A DNA stretch of 64,000 nucleotides from Lytechinus variegatus (taxonomy: Eukaryota; Echinodermata; Echinoidea; Temnopleuroida; Toxopneustidae), in contig NC_054755.1 of the NCBI RefSeq assembly GCF_018143015.1, positions 10,642,124 to 10,706,123 of the forward strand. Reading direction: 5' to 3'. Both the position numbers and the translations under genes were made by a program. Below, piece by piece: positions 1 through 49,410 of this stretch; the stretch's first letter is position 1; the number at the start of each line of letters is the position of its first letter. The notes under the pieces are model-generated. The model was not told where the DNA came from. It saw only the letters and a list, made by a program, of their open reading frames with translations, and ran no database searches.

Positions 1-479
1 AATATGCGTGAAATCTGTTATAGGCTATTAACTCTTTGCACACTTAATTTATTCTGGAGGGATATTGACAATTGTTTCCATGCTTTCTTTAATTTAAGAT
101 ATCAATACTTATTATCATTATATAGATATTATCCAAGAACTATTGCCTTTATTGGCTTATCTAATTTGATGGTAGGGGAGAAAACTAATTATTAGGATTG
201 ATGAATTTAATTTTGCAAATGTGCAAAAATTGCAACATCAGCATGCAAAGGGTCAATGGTTTTATTATCTGTATATTCAATCTTTGACCTGTATATGAGT
301 AAAGGTCACAGTGGTATTCAGCAGCCTTCATTGTTTTAAAAATTGATTTATAACATTTTCAGAATTGTTACATTGCCTTTTACACGGAAATGCATGTTTG
401 TATATTCTTTCATTTGGTCAGCCTTTCAATAATTTGTGTACAACTGAAATAGATATAGGATTTTTTTTTTTCATTTGGC

Positions 480-1025
480 AGGGCTCGACATTAGCAGGCA
501 CCCGGATCAGGCGCCCGAAATTTCCAGAATTGATTTCTAATTCCTCCCATCAAATAAGTTTTAAAATATGTCAGAGCTTTATGATATTTTGTGTTCTGAG
601 AGATTTTTTTATGAAACTCCCAGAATTAACTATTCTCAAGGAAGAAATACAATTCACGGGAAAGTCATAAACAAAGAAAATACAACAAAGTAGAAGTTGT
701 CAACATCACACATTAATGCATAATTGTTCAGAACATGTTTTGAGGTGCTGGCAATATCGGATATTTAATCAACTTCACATACCTATCTGGAATGAACTCT
801 ATCCTGGAAGATATATAATTCAAGTATCTTCCTGACAATGTCGGAAAGGGAAAGAAAATGGAATAGAAGTTGTCAACATCAAAGTTGATTGTGTGTGCAT
901 GATGGTTTGGTCACTCAAAATGAAATTTTATTCTGGGCGCCCAACACTGAACTTTGGGGCTCAAAATTATAAAATCTGGGCGCCTGGCCTGATTCCTGGG
1001 GGAAAAATGTTGAGTGTCGAGCCCC
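480..1025. repeat. Miniature inverted-repeat element
   Basis: The left end starts GGGCTCGACATTAGC and has GGCGCCC about 35 bases in. The right end, read on the other strand, starts GGGGCTCGACACTCAAC and carries GGCGCCCAG. The two arms are inverted copies that enclose AT-rich non-coding DNA. No target duplication is obvious, so the class is not assigned. Confidence 0.6.
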
Positions 1026-2575
1026 ATATCCAAGACAGGTCACAAAGCTTTCTTTGATGGGCCCCAAGGTCTGCCAAAATGAAGGAAAACATGACGAAAA
1101 ATTGTAACGTCTCGAATTCAATCTCAACTTGATTGATGCCTAAAGAGATGAGGGATAATTCAATATTTGTCATCTTGATTATTTAATTCTTCATTATTAT
1201 AAAGTACTAAATATTTTTAATTAGAATTCATCAACTCATGTAAAAGATTAAGCTATTATATAGTTATTGGTATTGAACTTTCATCTTTCAATCAGGTCAT
1301 TGGTTAAAGATGACAATTTCCCTCAGCAAAAGCAAAAGAAAAAAATAATCATCCGCAGTATGCAGTTCTGATTTATTCAGTTGATCTGCAGTCCTGGTTT
1401 ATTCCTTCGATGCTTCAATGCGTATAGGTCAGCTACAGCCAAAACTTCATTATTATATTATTTTCAATTATGCAAAATCATTTTTGATGAAAGAGGTTAC
1501 AAAATGCTTATGTGAAAGAAATAGTACTTTAATCCTGTCTGAAATCACGACAAATTAAGAGAATTATTTTTGTTTTGAAATTGCTACTTCATTGTATTAG
1601 AGAAAAGATCATTTTAATTTTACAATCTTTTGATTAATGCTTGTTACAATTACATTGTCTTTCAATGAAAATATGCTGCTTTTTTAATGGGAAATAATTT
1701 AGTATTTTCATTTCACAATGTCTTTATGACTGCTTGATAAAGTTAAATTGTCTTTTATAAGAAAGATTTGTATGACCTGTGAGTGTAATCTGGTATTATG
1801 GTACATTGCTTTTTTAATGGAATTGATCAAAGATCATGTTATGTATATGATTAGAGAGAGTTATATGATATCTAATTCAGGGTATTTGTAATATTTTGGT
1901 TAAAGATATTTCTAATTAAATAGAAAATCATGCCAAAGATTAAATGCGTGGTTCCAAGCTTATTTGTTGTACGATTTATTCATTGAATGTGTGAAAGGAG
2001 TGTTTTCTTCATCAGGGAACTTACGCAGAAAGATTTAAAACCAAAGTCGATCTACCGTATGACAAATGTGCACATGCATTTGACTTGAGAGTTTTGTTGT
2101 GGTATTTTTCTAGCAATGGATTTTACTTAACCAGGATGAGGATCTGGCACTCGAATCATCAGTCGGTAATGGAATATCAACATGTTTAAAGGGAAAGTTA
2201 AAAATGTTCATTACACCTGATTTTTTTTCAAATATAAAAAGGAAGGAATTCCTGAATGATTAAAGCATAGACAAAAAAAATTTCTTAATGAAGTTTATTT
2301 GCAAATCATGGATCTTTCTTTACAATCATAAAGTACACACAGATAAGTAGCACAATGAATAGACAATTCCTGTGGGTGGGACTTATAAGTACTAGAAGCT
2401 TCATAAGAAAATATTTCAAAAATTTGGCTATTTGTTCTTATTCATAGATGGTACAGCTCAGATTTTTCTTGTTTGCATGAAAAGAATTGAAAATACAAAG
2501 GAAATTTAAAATGTGATTTTCATAGTCCAAAAACTACACACGTGAGGTATACTATACCCAACAACAATTATTATC

Positions 2576-2946
2576 AGGGCCGGTATTCAATTCAATATTT
2601 AAGCCATTTCAAAGTATTTTACTCAGTATTTTGCTTAAGTAAAATACTTATACATCTTTTGTATTCAATTACATTTTCAGCTAAGTATTTGCTTAAATCT
2701 TAGCTGCCTACCAGACTTGAGTCTTGCTTGCGTGCAGTTTACAAACATCATACATTCTGCGCACAGATGGATACATGCACATAGCACGTTATTTCGCTCA
2801 AAGTGATTTGATTATTAGAAAGTATTTAGCTTGATAAAGTAAAATACTTAGATATGATCTGAATACAAGTTAAAGCATTTTTCTTATCCAAGAAAATGCT
2901 AAGTAAAATACTTACAAACTCAATACTTTTAATTAAATACCGGCCC
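2576..2946. repeat. Miniature inverted-repeat element
   Basis: The termini are GGGCCGGTATTCAATT on the left and AAATACCGGCCC on the right, in inverted orientation. The interior is rich in inverted copies of AGTATTTTACTTA-like words. It is non-coding and its superfamily is unknown. Confidence 0.65.
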
Positions 2947-3355
2947 AGGGTTATTTAAGAAGAATGAAATCCCTGGTACAAATTAGCTTTAGTGAAAACA
3001 AATAAAAACAGAATAAGATCAATTAAATTTTGGAAACAATCGAACGGTATTAAATTGTGAGCATTAGATTGTCGCAAACATGAATGCTATGGAGATCCTT
3101 CTATTGGCATTGTGACTACGAATCGTGATGTCACACATCAACAACTCTCCCATTTGTACAATGTAAACATCTAGATTTTTACATCATTCTTTTGAAGGTA
3201 CAAGCACTTTGTTCAAGATACATGTATCTTTCATGAAACCTTGTGATATGTCCTCCCATATATGCACCTTCTAACAGATAGACATGATAAAAGTGTTAAT
3301 TTTAAGTAAAAATTTGTGCAGAAGTAAGGGGGGATTTGCACGAATGTGCCGTCAC

Positions 3356-3584
3356 CAGTGGCGTACTAGGACTTTCCATGGGGGGGGGGGGCAAATTTCA
3401 TCTTCCAAAAAATATGACAAGTAAAAAAAAAAAGTTCTTCAAGTTCAAAGGAGCGAGCCACTTGTGGCTGGTCAGGGATCAGTTGTGACTTGTCAGGGGG
3501 GGGGCCAGGGATACGTCCCTTGCATGAGTTGTGACTCGTCAGGGGGGGCAGTCTGCCCTCCCTCCTCCCGTAGGTACGCTACTG
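3356..3584. mobile_element. hAT-type miniature element
   Basis: This 229-bp element starts CAGTGGCGTACTAG and ends TAGGTACGCTACTG. The flanks are GCCGTCAC (3348-3355) and GCCCTCAC (3585-3592), an 8-bp duplication with one mismatch, as expected for hAT. The interior is G-rich with no open frame. It shares the CAGTGGCGTA terminus with the element at 26051-27230. Confidence 0.75.
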
Positions 3585-4595
3585 GCCCTCACAGATTTTA
3601 GTCACATTGCGATTTGGAAGATATCAATATTAGCAATCACACTGATCAAGTGGCCATAATTTCATTGTTCTTAGACTTTCATTGATTTCATGGACTTATT
3701 AAAGGCAACTTGTTTCAAGAGTTTCGTTCATCCTTAGGCTTTGGCAAAAACAAACATCTACGTAATAAACAGTAAACTGGCACCTTTGCTTATTACAGTA
3801 CATGTGAACAGAAAATTATTTTGGTTAGTTCACTGTAACCTTCCTATATTCAAGGGGCCTTGTAAATTTAATCACAAAATGATGATGTCCAATACAGATT
3901 GATTTGTTGCGAGCGGAGTGTTCATCCCTTGTGGCCGGGGATCAGCTCTGGGTGGCAAGATGTTCCGGTGCATTCGAAACCTTATTCTGCATAAGTAGTG
4001 AATCTTCATCCATCCAACTTTCATCTGGAGTTTTAGCAGGATTTGAATCCTTGCTGTAATACCATACTCCTTGAATGCTAAGATCTAAATTTGATACCTA
4101 AACCAAAGACTTCAATTAAAAATTTACAGAAAATATTTAAACTATACTAAAATAATAGAGTTAAATTAAAAATATACAGAAATATATTTAACTATACATG
4201 TACTACAAGGTCATATTATAAATAATTGCACATTGTCAAAGCAGGATTAAACCAATTTTCATACAGGTATTAATACAATTCGATGCAGTCCGAACTTGAG
4301 CCCGTTTTCAAAAATAACCTTAATTCCAATTATGGCAACATAGATTGACCAACGGAAATCAAGGCTCCAATATAATATTTGCCATTCTGGCAGTGCTACC
4401 ACAATGGCAAGCTCTTTATTAAAGAAATGGAGGCCCAGGAGGATTTTCAAGACATGAAATTATAAAAAAGGCAAGCTTATTTTCATTCACAGTATGACAA
4501 TATATATCGCTACCAACCTCAATTTATAGTGTTTTCTGAAGGTTTTTATAGGTGATTTTTGCTGACAACTGTTAAAGAGTACGGAAGTGTAACAT

Positions 4596-4808
4596 CAGTT
4601 GCCATGGTGTCATGGCGGGCTGGTTCTAAACAGAGTCGCAGCTGACGATCGTCTGTACACATTTGTATGACTTTGGCTCGTCTGAAAAATAAAATTGGTT
4701 GCAAGCGATCAATTTCCGATAGCAGCTATTTTCTCCTATTAGAAACGCGCTTTCATTCAGCATGTTCATATGTTTAGAAACAGGCTGCCATGACACCATG
4801 GCAACTGA
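4596..4808. repeat. Foldback miniature element
   Basis: Inverted arms contain GTTGCCATGGTGTCATGGC on the left and GCCATGACACCATGGCAAC on the right, a nearly perfect pair over about 20 bases, around a spacer of roughly 160 bp. Non-coding; class unknown. Confidence 0.65.
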
Positions 4809-5754
4809 CGTCATCGCTTCGGTCCTCTATAGCTACCACATTATAAGCTGCTACATTCCTCGCATCTGACTGGTTAAGAGCAATTTAGCAAGTAAAATTC
4901 ACAGATGGGAACTTTTGTAACAAATTTTCAACTTATATCCAGACACTCTTGACATTCAAATTGACTGCAGAGGGCACTACGGCTAATTTCCAAATTCCAA
5001 ATCGACATGCACCCTTCTCAAAGTGTTTGGATCATGCGAGATGGGCATGTACTTCATGATTGCCTGAATCTTGTACAAAAAAATCACTTGAAGTTTATGA
5101 AAGTATATTATATCTTTGCTGGAGTATATACAGGTCAAAAACTGTACAAGAATGCAATATTATAGCCAACATGCTCTGTGCATTATATACAATGTATCTT
5201 TGTGGCATGATTTACATGTACAATGCATTGTGACCATATCATTCAAGTCCCTGCTTCATAATCATCTGATACCCTGGGAAGCATTTCATGAAATAAATAG
5301 TCATTTTAATGATTTTTCACTAACTATTGTTATAAGCTACCAAAATCCTTGCATCTGATTGGCTTAGAGCAATCTACTCAGTGACTATTTGTTGCATGCA
5401 ACACTCCCAAACAATCAGTTTGGAGACCTACTGAAATCATGACTTGCTATTTCACAAGATAAGGCCAAATATATATATTTGTTTAATGCAACGTATGGTA
5501 CAAGTAGCTGGTTGAATAAATAGACACTTGATTACAAACATTGAACAAATAGTTTACATGCACGTGGCAAAGTCTATCATCTCTTTGGTTGATTATATGA
5601 TGTGAATGAATATTAATAACTTTCTATTTCAAACTTTCTAAAATAGTAGTAGTACAAGTGACAGCAATGTTATGGTTCAACCCTCCCCATCCCTATATGA
5701 AAATGCAAATAACAATTCAAAATCAATTAAATGGAATTACAAATGTAACACAGT

Positions 5755-6340
5755 TAAAGGAAACCAAAACCCAAGAAGAGAAGCAATCTTATTGGAAAGA
5801 GTAAAACGAGAGGAACAATTTAAAAAAAGTTTCATCAAAATCGGTTATGAAATAAGCAAGTTATGGACGTTTAAAAAGTCTTGTTGTACTTTCTATGGGG
5901 ATCCTCAAATTGGCAAACGTGCTTCAAAATGGCTGATTTTGTGGACAACTCTCCATTTGTTTTGTACACAAATTTTCAGATTTTCCCCATTATTTTACAT
6001 CTTTCACATTATCTCCTCCTGACCTTGACATATGTGATGTGAATTATATGTCCCCATGACATATATTGTGCTCAGAAGGAGGCAAGATGCAATTTGAAAG
6101 ATAATGAGGAAAATCTAAAAATTTGTGTACAAAACAAATGGAGAGTTGTCCACAAAATCAGCCATTTTGAAGCACGTTTGCCAATTAGAGGATCCCCATA
6201 GAAAGTACAACAAGAGTTTTCAAACTCCCATAACTTGCTTATTTCATAACCGATTTTTATGAAACTTTTTTTAAATTGTTCCTCTCGTTTTACTCTTTCC
6301 AATAAGATTGCTTCTCGTCTTGGGTTTTGGTTTCCTTTAA
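5755..6340. repeat. Long palindrome: two inverted copies of one repeat
   Basis: About 260 bases (5755-6015) recur as an inverted copy at 6080-6340, beginning and ending with the AACCAAAACCCAAGAAGAG word. A third, more diverged copy lies at 58436-58740 in an ACADVL intron. Both palindrome arms give a similar open frame on their own strand, but this reflects the repeat, not a gene. The RNA would form a very strong hairpin. Confidence 0.8.
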
Positions 6341-7146
6341 TTTTGTGCCATACATATGGCACAGAATTTTCTCTATTTGAAAATGATGCAAAGCCAGCTT
6401 GAAGGTTATAAAAAAAAAATTATTCCAGATTTTTTGTACAAAGAGAAAGCATGCAACGATTTCAAGCACAAATTTTGAATCAACCTGACCAACTGCTGAA
6501 ATCCTGTAGACTATACTCTATGTATAGTGTTACCGTAGTTACACATGGTACTTGAAATAAACTTCAAGGTATTTGCGTAATACTTGTACAATCCATACAA
6601 AAACATGAACAAGCTGGGGTGTTATTCTCTGAGATATATTTTATCTGAAATATCTGTTTAAATCTCTCTGAATTGGTATTCTGAGAACTATTTCATTTTC
6701 ATTTTATCTCTGTATTAAAGATACACCTATTTTTGAAGCAATATCCTACATGTATGAGAGACACTGTTTTATATTATAGCTCATCTTATTCAACCAATGA
6801 AAATCCATTCCGCCAGGAGGTGTGGCAAAGGAGTGAGATTTCTTCAATTTATTGAATTCAAATGCACTTGCACTATACGCTAGCACATTTTTATAAGGAC
6901 TTCTATTTTTAACAAACAACTTTATTCTCCTCTTTTGCTCGATGTCAATATCACATCATTTCAAGACAACATTAGTCAAGAAAATTCTTATGAAATAATT
7001 CTTCATTCCCCAGGAATAATTTTAATCTAAGGCATCTCTCAATGATAATAAAATTTCATTTTCTAATTTTTTTAATGGAGCTTATTCCCCTAGAAATTAA
7101 GTGCTTCAAATATTCTGGCTAACCATAATTGGCTCAATAATCTGGC

Positions 7147-7330
7147 TAAGCTTCCCAAACAGAGTCAGGAAGTCAAAAGAAGATGTTGGAACTGGATAGG
7201 TCATGTCCTCAGAAAGCAAGATAACCATCATGGCTACACTGTTCTAACATGGAAACCACAAAGAAAAAGTAGACCAAAAACAACTTGGCAGAGTACTGGA
7301 GAGGAGAGAAACATAAATGAATGGAAGAGT
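7147..7330 (+). pseudogene. LINE reverse transcriptase 3' fragment
   Basis: The plus strand reads as an uninterrupted peptide with the motifs RRCWNWIGHVLR and KSRPKTTWQ. These match the region just after the reverse-transcriptase domain in many animal LINE ORF2 proteins (W-x-GH-x-x-R ... GRPK-x-x-W). Only about 60 residues remain and no catalytic domain is present, so this is a dead fragment. Confidence 0.7.
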
Positions 7331-7394
7331 TCGAATATACATGAACATGTTGTGCATATCACTGCCAAATGCATCCCTATTCGCTTAATTGGAT

Positions 7395-7610
7395 ATTAGT
7401 ACCCTGGCTTTAGCCCTGCAGCCTTTAACAGTGCAGTGGCATTTCAAGGAATAAATTCCTGCCAGGTACCCATTTACCTCACCTGGGTCAAGTGCAGCAA
7501 GATGTGGACACATTTCTTGCCGAAAGAAATTACGCCTTGGCTGGGATCCGAACCCACAACCCTCTGTTTCAAAGTCCGAAGACTAATCCACTGGGCCACA
7601 ACGCTCCACA
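7395..7610 (-). mobile_element. tRNA-derived SINE (reverse)
   Basis: Read on the minus strand it has a tRNA-like head with a B box (GGTTCGGATCC), then the body shared by the other copies in this window: a run ending in AGCAAGAAAT, then CCAGGTGAGGTAAATGGGTA. It sits inside the composite element 6617-7770. Confidence 0.8.
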
Positions 7611-8136
7611 ATGAATGAAGCCAGGGGTTGCGCTATAGACTGACAAAAATGGAAAGAGAGCGTCAAGGCCTTATCTCAGATTAAATTTCATATTTGCTAT
7701 CTCAGAATACCAATTTCATTTTAAAAAGATTAAACATTTTAAAGATAAAATGACCCCAGAATAACACCCCTAGTCACAAGAAATTCTAAGCATAAAAATC
7801 CTTTTCTAAAATGTTTCACAAAAACAGTGATTTTCGTATAAGAAATTCATGGATGCCTACAAAAGAGAACAGATCCGTACTACAAATATGGTTCAAAAAT
7901 ATATATATATGAAATTTGTACAAAATCAAATCTTCCAAAAAACTTATAGTACTGCGATGATAAGAAATGCACAACAAAAATTACAGTATCAAATGGATCA
8001 CTTTTTCCTGAAAAAAAGCATGTCTACATGTATTTCCACAAAAGAAAGAAAATAATGAATTTGCAAATTGTTCTTTGCATATATGCAGTACCAGTAAATT
8101 CCAGGATGAGAAAACTGTTCCCCTTTCCTAACACCA

Positions 8137-8408
8137 GGGGCCCGTCTTACAAAGAGTTGCGATTGATCCGATCAATCACAACTATGGATGGCAAGCAACG
8201 TCACCATCTATTATTCATGTTTGTTCAAAATATTTTCTTACTGTAATGTATATTCATACATTCATTGTTTTCTAGAAAATTCACTGTGCTTCTCTTTGTT
8301 TACAAAGGACATTTTGCAAATTTCCCGTAGAAAAAATTATGACACTGATGAATTTCCATAGAGTTACAATTGATTGGATCAATCGTAACTCTTTGTAAGA
8401 CGGGGCCC
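8137..8408. repeat. Miniature inverted-repeat element
   Basis: Arms of about 45 bases are inverted: GGGGCCCGTCTTACAAAGAG on the left and CTCTTTGTAAGACGGGGCCC on the right. Each continues into GATTGATC/GATCAATC words. The spacer is about 180 bp and non-coding. Confidence 0.8.
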
Positions 8409-10384
8409 AGAATATTGTTCATTCATTCAATAGATCACATATTATTTTACTATCATTTGGTGGGTTCAAAATCATTACCCAAATTGATTACAAAAAGATA
8501 TTGTTTCCAAAACAAAGTCAAGACCCATAGAACTGACCCTAAGAGTAGTTTTCGTTGCCACTTTTGTTCACACAAAAAAAAACTACCAGAGTTAATTCTC
8601 ATTCTAATGCTGACAATGTGCTAAAAATATGCAAGACTCGCCAAAGGAAAATTCCTTTGCAAATTACTCAAGAATAATAAGAATTGAAAGTCGCTATATA
8701 AATACTAATTTTGAATGAAGTGAAGATAACATATTTGCTAAATAAAGTACTCAAATGTTTGCTTCTATAATTTGCACATACATGTAATACTGAAAACTTT
8801 CAAAGCAATGTCCTCCTGTCACGCAAAGTCCCTTTAAGATTTTAAGGGACTTTGGCCATTCATAGCACGTGCAAGAAAAATCTAAACTAAATGACAATTA
8901 ACATATTTTCATGGCTTGCGTTGACTGAAGACGATGAAGTAAATTGCTTTTATAGGTGCCGACTTTGATAACTGCCTTGATACCCTCGAAAATCCCCTAT
9001 AGTATAATTAACAATGATTCAAAGGTGATTTTCTTCAAATTCACAAAATCACCTTTCCCTACTAAGGACTATCTACGACAGCTGCATATTTCCAAACCTA
9101 CTGCATAAATCTGCTACACTGGACAAGCTTCAATATTGGAGTGAATGGGGATTTGGCAGGGCTACTTTTATTTTCATTTTCCAGGGTTTTTGTAGCATTT
9201 CAGGGAGAAATCGCCTGAAGCAATAATTTTCTCCCTGCCACACATTTTGTCACAAGTGCCTTCCTCTGAAACAACACATACAGCAGCAATATTGACCTGC
9301 AGAATTCTAAAGCTCTTCTAATCTAATGTGGAGAATAATGCCTTAAAAAATATGTTACCCTCGTAGACCCAAGATTACAAAGTTGAGTCGGTCGGTCGGT
9401 TTTCCCTTTTTTTTTTATTTCTCTAATACCTGTTTGCTGCTGCACTGCACAAAGAACTCCATGCATGCGATGATTTATATATGCAGTCAAACATTTCCAA
9501 AGGCATATCAAAGTACTTTTTTAATCCACTGAATACAAAGTTGAACAAATTCTTTGCTCAAATACAATTTTTTCTTTAAAAAACCATTAAGTTTGTTTAT
9601 TTTTGGTCTGCTGAAAAAAATATACAAAAAAAAGCTGACCCTGGTTTTTTCACATTTTACTATGAGTTGGATGAGGGCAACATAACAATTTTTGTTTAGA
9701 CCTAAATATTGGCTGTTTGGAGAGGCGAAGTTAAAACTAATTCTAACCAGTGCTATACCCTGAAAGAAAGTTGCCTTTTTAAAGAATTTTTGCAAGATTG
9801 TAGGATTGGAAATATTCTCACTTTTTTTGGTCACAAATTTGGGGTACATGGCATCTGATACCCAACTCATTGCAATAAAGAGGACTGACAATAGATCAGA
9901 GACGGCATCATCACACTTGATCAGTAAGCCTGATATTTAGCTTGATTAGAATACACAGATGCAGGACATTATGGACCATTGCAAAAAGAATTTATATTTT
10001 ACACACAAATTAACGATGATACGCAAGTCCTTACTGTGCCCTTCTTATTTTGTTGAAAATTAAGTTTTGTTTGATTAATGGAGTTGCTTTTCTTTTCAGG
10101 GACTTGTGAAGTTTGCCTTGATTTAGTATTACAGACATACATGTACAGTATACTCAGATCACAAAATAGCAGTATAAATTAGGTCTGTAGTGAATAATGA
10201 ATTGCTACATAAGAATCTGAATTTGGCCCAATGGTACAGCATCTTGGAACAGGAGCTGGACTTATTTTTGCTCTCGCTGAATGTTGGACCAGAGTGTAAG
10301 CGTCTTGGACGGGTCCTAGCTTTGTCAAATTTCTCTTCCGTAAGCGATGGTGAATGGATATTGCTACACCTGAAAGACAAATCA

Positions 10385-10644
10385 TTCCGATGAATGGACT
10401 TGACACAGATCCTTGACCAGGTCTTGATCCGATCAAAAGTCGGCCCAAATCTTGGACCTGATCCTATCAAAAGCCGGTGCAGATCCTGGATCAGGTCCTG
10501 TTCCAATCAAAAGGTGGCCAAGATCCTAGATCAGGTCCTCTTCCTATCAAAAGACAGTCCAGATCCTGGACCAGGTCTTGTTCTTACCAAAAGTCAGTCC
10601 AGATACTGGACCAGGTCTTGTTCCTGGACTAGGTCTAGTTCCTA

Positions 10645-10660
<16 letters not shown>
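10385..10660. repeat. Minisatellite abutting the ATG16L1 stop codon
   Basis: About six diverged units of roughly 40 bp share the words CTATCAAAAG, GATCCTGGACCAGG and GTCGGCCCAGA. The unit nearest the gene contains the end of the ATG16L1 coding sequence (codons for Ala-Asp-Phe, then TGA). The array therefore appears to be built from the stop-codon region and extends into the 3' UTR. The long plus-strand open frame across it is a by-product of the repeat. Confidence 0.8.
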
Positions 10661-46480
<35,820 letters not shown>

Positions 46481-47359
46481 GTTGACATTGAGCGCCATCT
46501 AGCGATAGATTTTTGAAACGAACTTGTATTCATTGAAACCCGCCGCCGGCGCGGCCGGGGGGGGAGCACTCGTATACTGTAATTTCATAAAAATTTCAGG
46601 TCAGAATTTAGTGCCGCACGCCACACCCGGCCTCAGTACCAAGCTTTTTCCCACGATCAGGGTCCCGGGTCTGGGTGCTCCCTTTTTTACCAAAAGGTCG
46701 ATATTGGACAAGTTTTATTATAATTGTTATTATTATTATATTTTGTTTAAAATTGAATTTATTCCTAAATGATTTTGGATAACCTTGTGATATATAAAAT
46801 CTATACTACAGTAACTCCTCATTTGTATACATGGCATATCACTACGCAGAAATATTGGCAATGAGAAGTGAAACCAATTTCAACTAACAGAATGCAAATA
46901 GTTCTTCTCAAACAATAATTATTTCTGTATTCAAACGTAGGACCATATGACTTGTGTCGAAATTATATGCTCTTTAATGGGTTTACTTACGGGAATGAAA
47001 CTATTTTGAAATGTATGCAAAAAAGGTAGAATAACAAAACAAAATACCTATAAATAAACAAATGGAGCGCCTCTGACAGTGGCAGTCACCTGCACAGGAT
47101 TCAATAGCAGCAGTGCTCACTTTGAAAACTATACTATAAAATAATTATTTACAAAAACCAGCATTCATAATAATGATACAATACTACGTTCATTGGCCCT
47201 AAATGACATTTGACCTTGATTATGTGGCCTAAGACTTGTCAGTGATACTTGATTACCCCTATAAATGTCCACATTTGGCATAAACTATATCTATAAACTT
47301 TGAAAGTTATGACAGCAATTCAATAATGACCTGCAACATGGCCAAAGTTCATTGACCTT

Positions 47360-49410
47360 AATACAGTGGCGTAGAAGCGTAGCTACGGGGGAGGGCGGGG
47401 CTGGCCCGTGCCCCCCCCCCCGCAATTTGATGTGCCGCCCCCCCCCCCTATAGGTGCCCCCTCCCCTGACAAAAATTGGCGGAGCAAAAAAAAAGAAGGG
47501 GAAAGACAGAAAGAAGAACATAAGAGGAGGAAGACGAGTGAATAAAATAATGTTGTGGAGACTTGCAAAAAAAAACCCAATCTTTTGTGTTACTATAAAA
47601 TTTTCGCTCGCGCTTCGCTCTCACTGAATTGCCTGCTCAATGAGATTCATACCTTGCTCAATAGGCTGGCATGAAGCTTAAGTTTTGAAGTCAATATGCA
47701 AAACATTTAGCTCGGACATCAAGCTTTCATTATTTTGTTTGATTTACAAATAGATTTTTAAGTGCTCTGTAAAATGTCCGTTTATGTTGCAATTTGTAGC
47801 TTTTCGCGCTGTGCGCTCGCATTATTTGATTTGCTAAGTAGGCCTGAATATTGTCTTTGTTTATTCCATAAGATTCTTTATATATGAATTCTATATCAAA
47901 CTAATTTCCCTTTTATGACAGTTTATCAAAAATTTCGTCTCGCGATTTGCGCTCGCGTTAATTTTTACAAATATATCAACTCATGAATCCTATTCATGAT
48001 TACAAAAGTGCTTAATGATCCAGGGGATCAGGCCTCAATGTCAACAAACTTCACTCACTCATTAGGTTTATCACATAAATAAATATGATAAAATTTTCAT
48101 GAATTCCTAACAACTAAATTGCCCCCTTTTTCAGAAAGGAATATAGATAAGTTACATATGGCGCTTATAGGAGAAGAATAGGAAGATAGTCATTATGATT
48201 TTTATATGATGACAAATGACCTTAGTCCTCGAATGTCCAGATCCCAGCCCTTGGTCAAAATAATAATAAAAATATCAGCTCGTTCTTCGCACTCGCATCA
48301 TTTTATTCGGTGCTATCCACATCCACTTCACATTTCCCTGGGTGTTTGAAATAGTGCTTACATTCACCCTTTTCATACCGAATATAAAATATTTTTCGCT
48401 CGCTCTTCGCGCTCGCATTAGTGATTTTCGTGGTAGAAAAAATGAAATGTATTCAGAATGCCTAGATTCTGTCTAACTCTAAAACACACGCACAAATGTT
48501 TATTGAAATAACGAAGCTTGATCTTTATTCAAAACGTGCTAAAATAATTCAGTTTAAGATCAGAATATCAAAAAATTTCTGCTCGCGTGCTTTGCGCTCG
48601 CACTATTAATGTAGGAAGAATTAATTGCCCATCCTTTTTCATGATTTACAAAACATGAATAGATCGAGTGTTCCATTTTTTTACGCCTGAAATCTGCTGT
48701 TTTTTCTGCTCGCGCTTTGCGCTCGCTTGAATTGTTTCGTTATGTACCTACACCGTTAATGATTACAAAAAGTGCTTAGAATGTCAATATTTTAGGTCGG
48801 AATGTCAACAATTTTCAGCTCGCGCTTCGTGCTCGCATTATTTAATGGTCGAAATGTGTATCGGAAGCGCCGTGGTGTAGCGGTTCTGACTCTCGCCTTG
48901 TAATCAGAGTGTCGTGTGTTCGAATCCCACCATGGGCCAGTGCCCTTTGGCAAGGCGTCAATTCCCACATTGCCACTCTCACCCAGGTGCTGATTGGGTA
49001 CCAGTAGGAAACAACTTTCATTGTGGTTGGTTTAGCAAGTGAAATGCTATGGATCCATGCAGTGACCGGGTCATAATAATTGTGAAGCACTAAGAACAGT
49101 CGTAGATTTATAAAGCACTATATAAATTCCAATCATCATTATTATTATTAAATATTATTATCGTCTAAATGGCTAACTGCAAAACATCTTTTACATGTCC
49201 CTTTTCGATCAAGCCAGAACCCATAATTAAAGATTTCTGCTCGCGCTTCGCGCTCGCATGCATGTAATTATCTAATTACATACGCATCTTTTTCAGGTTT
49301 ACAAACATTGCCAATTAAGAATGATAAATTTTCAGGACAGAAAACATGAAATTCCAAAAATGTTTAACTCGCGCTTCGCGCTCGCACTATTTTATAGGGC
49401 TTATGAGAAT
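47360..49410. repeat. Cluster of CTCGCGCTTCGCGCTCGC-type repeats
   Basis: A CAGTGGCGTAG terminus near 47365 and a GC-rich lead-in open a region in which AGCTCGCGCTTCGCGCTCGC-like words recur about ten times, every 150-250 bases (for example near 47602, 48275, 48399, 48715, 48820, 49240, 49370). AT-rich spacers with ATTATTTG and TTTTTCATGATTACAAAA lie between them. It is the same family as the interior of 26051-27230. A SINE sits at 48864. The right end could not be fixed. Confidence 0.7.
48864..49145 (+). mobile_element. tRNA-Thr-like SINE
   Basis: The head GGTGTAGCGGTTCTGACTC ... GTTCGAATCCC has an anticodon-loop region CTTGTAA and resembles tRNA-Thr, unlike the heads at 11383 and 13222. 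The body shares CACCCAGGTG and GGGTACCAGTAGGAA with them. It ends in GCACTATATAAATTCC and an ATT tail. Confidence 0.8.

Larger units (their letters stand above)
6617..7770. repeat. Composite inverted-repeat element with inserts
   Basis: The left end GGGGTGTTATTCTCTGAGAT and the right end GACCCCAGAATAACACCCC are inverted, each followed by degenerate TCTGAGATA/TTTTATCT words. Between them lie a LINE fragment and a reversed SINE, both listed separately, so the present length is inflated by insertions. Confidence 0.55.
1..10644. other. Gene-free region downstream of ATG16L1
   Basis: I see no exon chain, RNA gene or conserved protein here. The longer open frames are low-complexity, or lie inside repeats listed separately. 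The stretches 1-479, 1026-2575, 3593-4590, 4816-5750 and 8411-10384 are AT-rich and show nothing I can name. One exception is 3040-3250, a diverged fragment of the repeat family found at 55925-56520, sharing the 'atgctatggagatcc' core. The 3' untranslated region of ATG16L1 must start in this region just below 10645, but I could not fix its end. Confidence 0.6.

Noticed and set aside
5672..6362. Two similar frames on opposite strands
   Set aside because: They come from the arms of a palindromic repeat with a non-coding third copy at 58436; no domain is seen.
47600..49400. CRISPR-like array of regularly spaced words
   Set aside because: Spacing is irregular, the words vary, the genome is eukaryotic, and the words belong to a mobile-element family.
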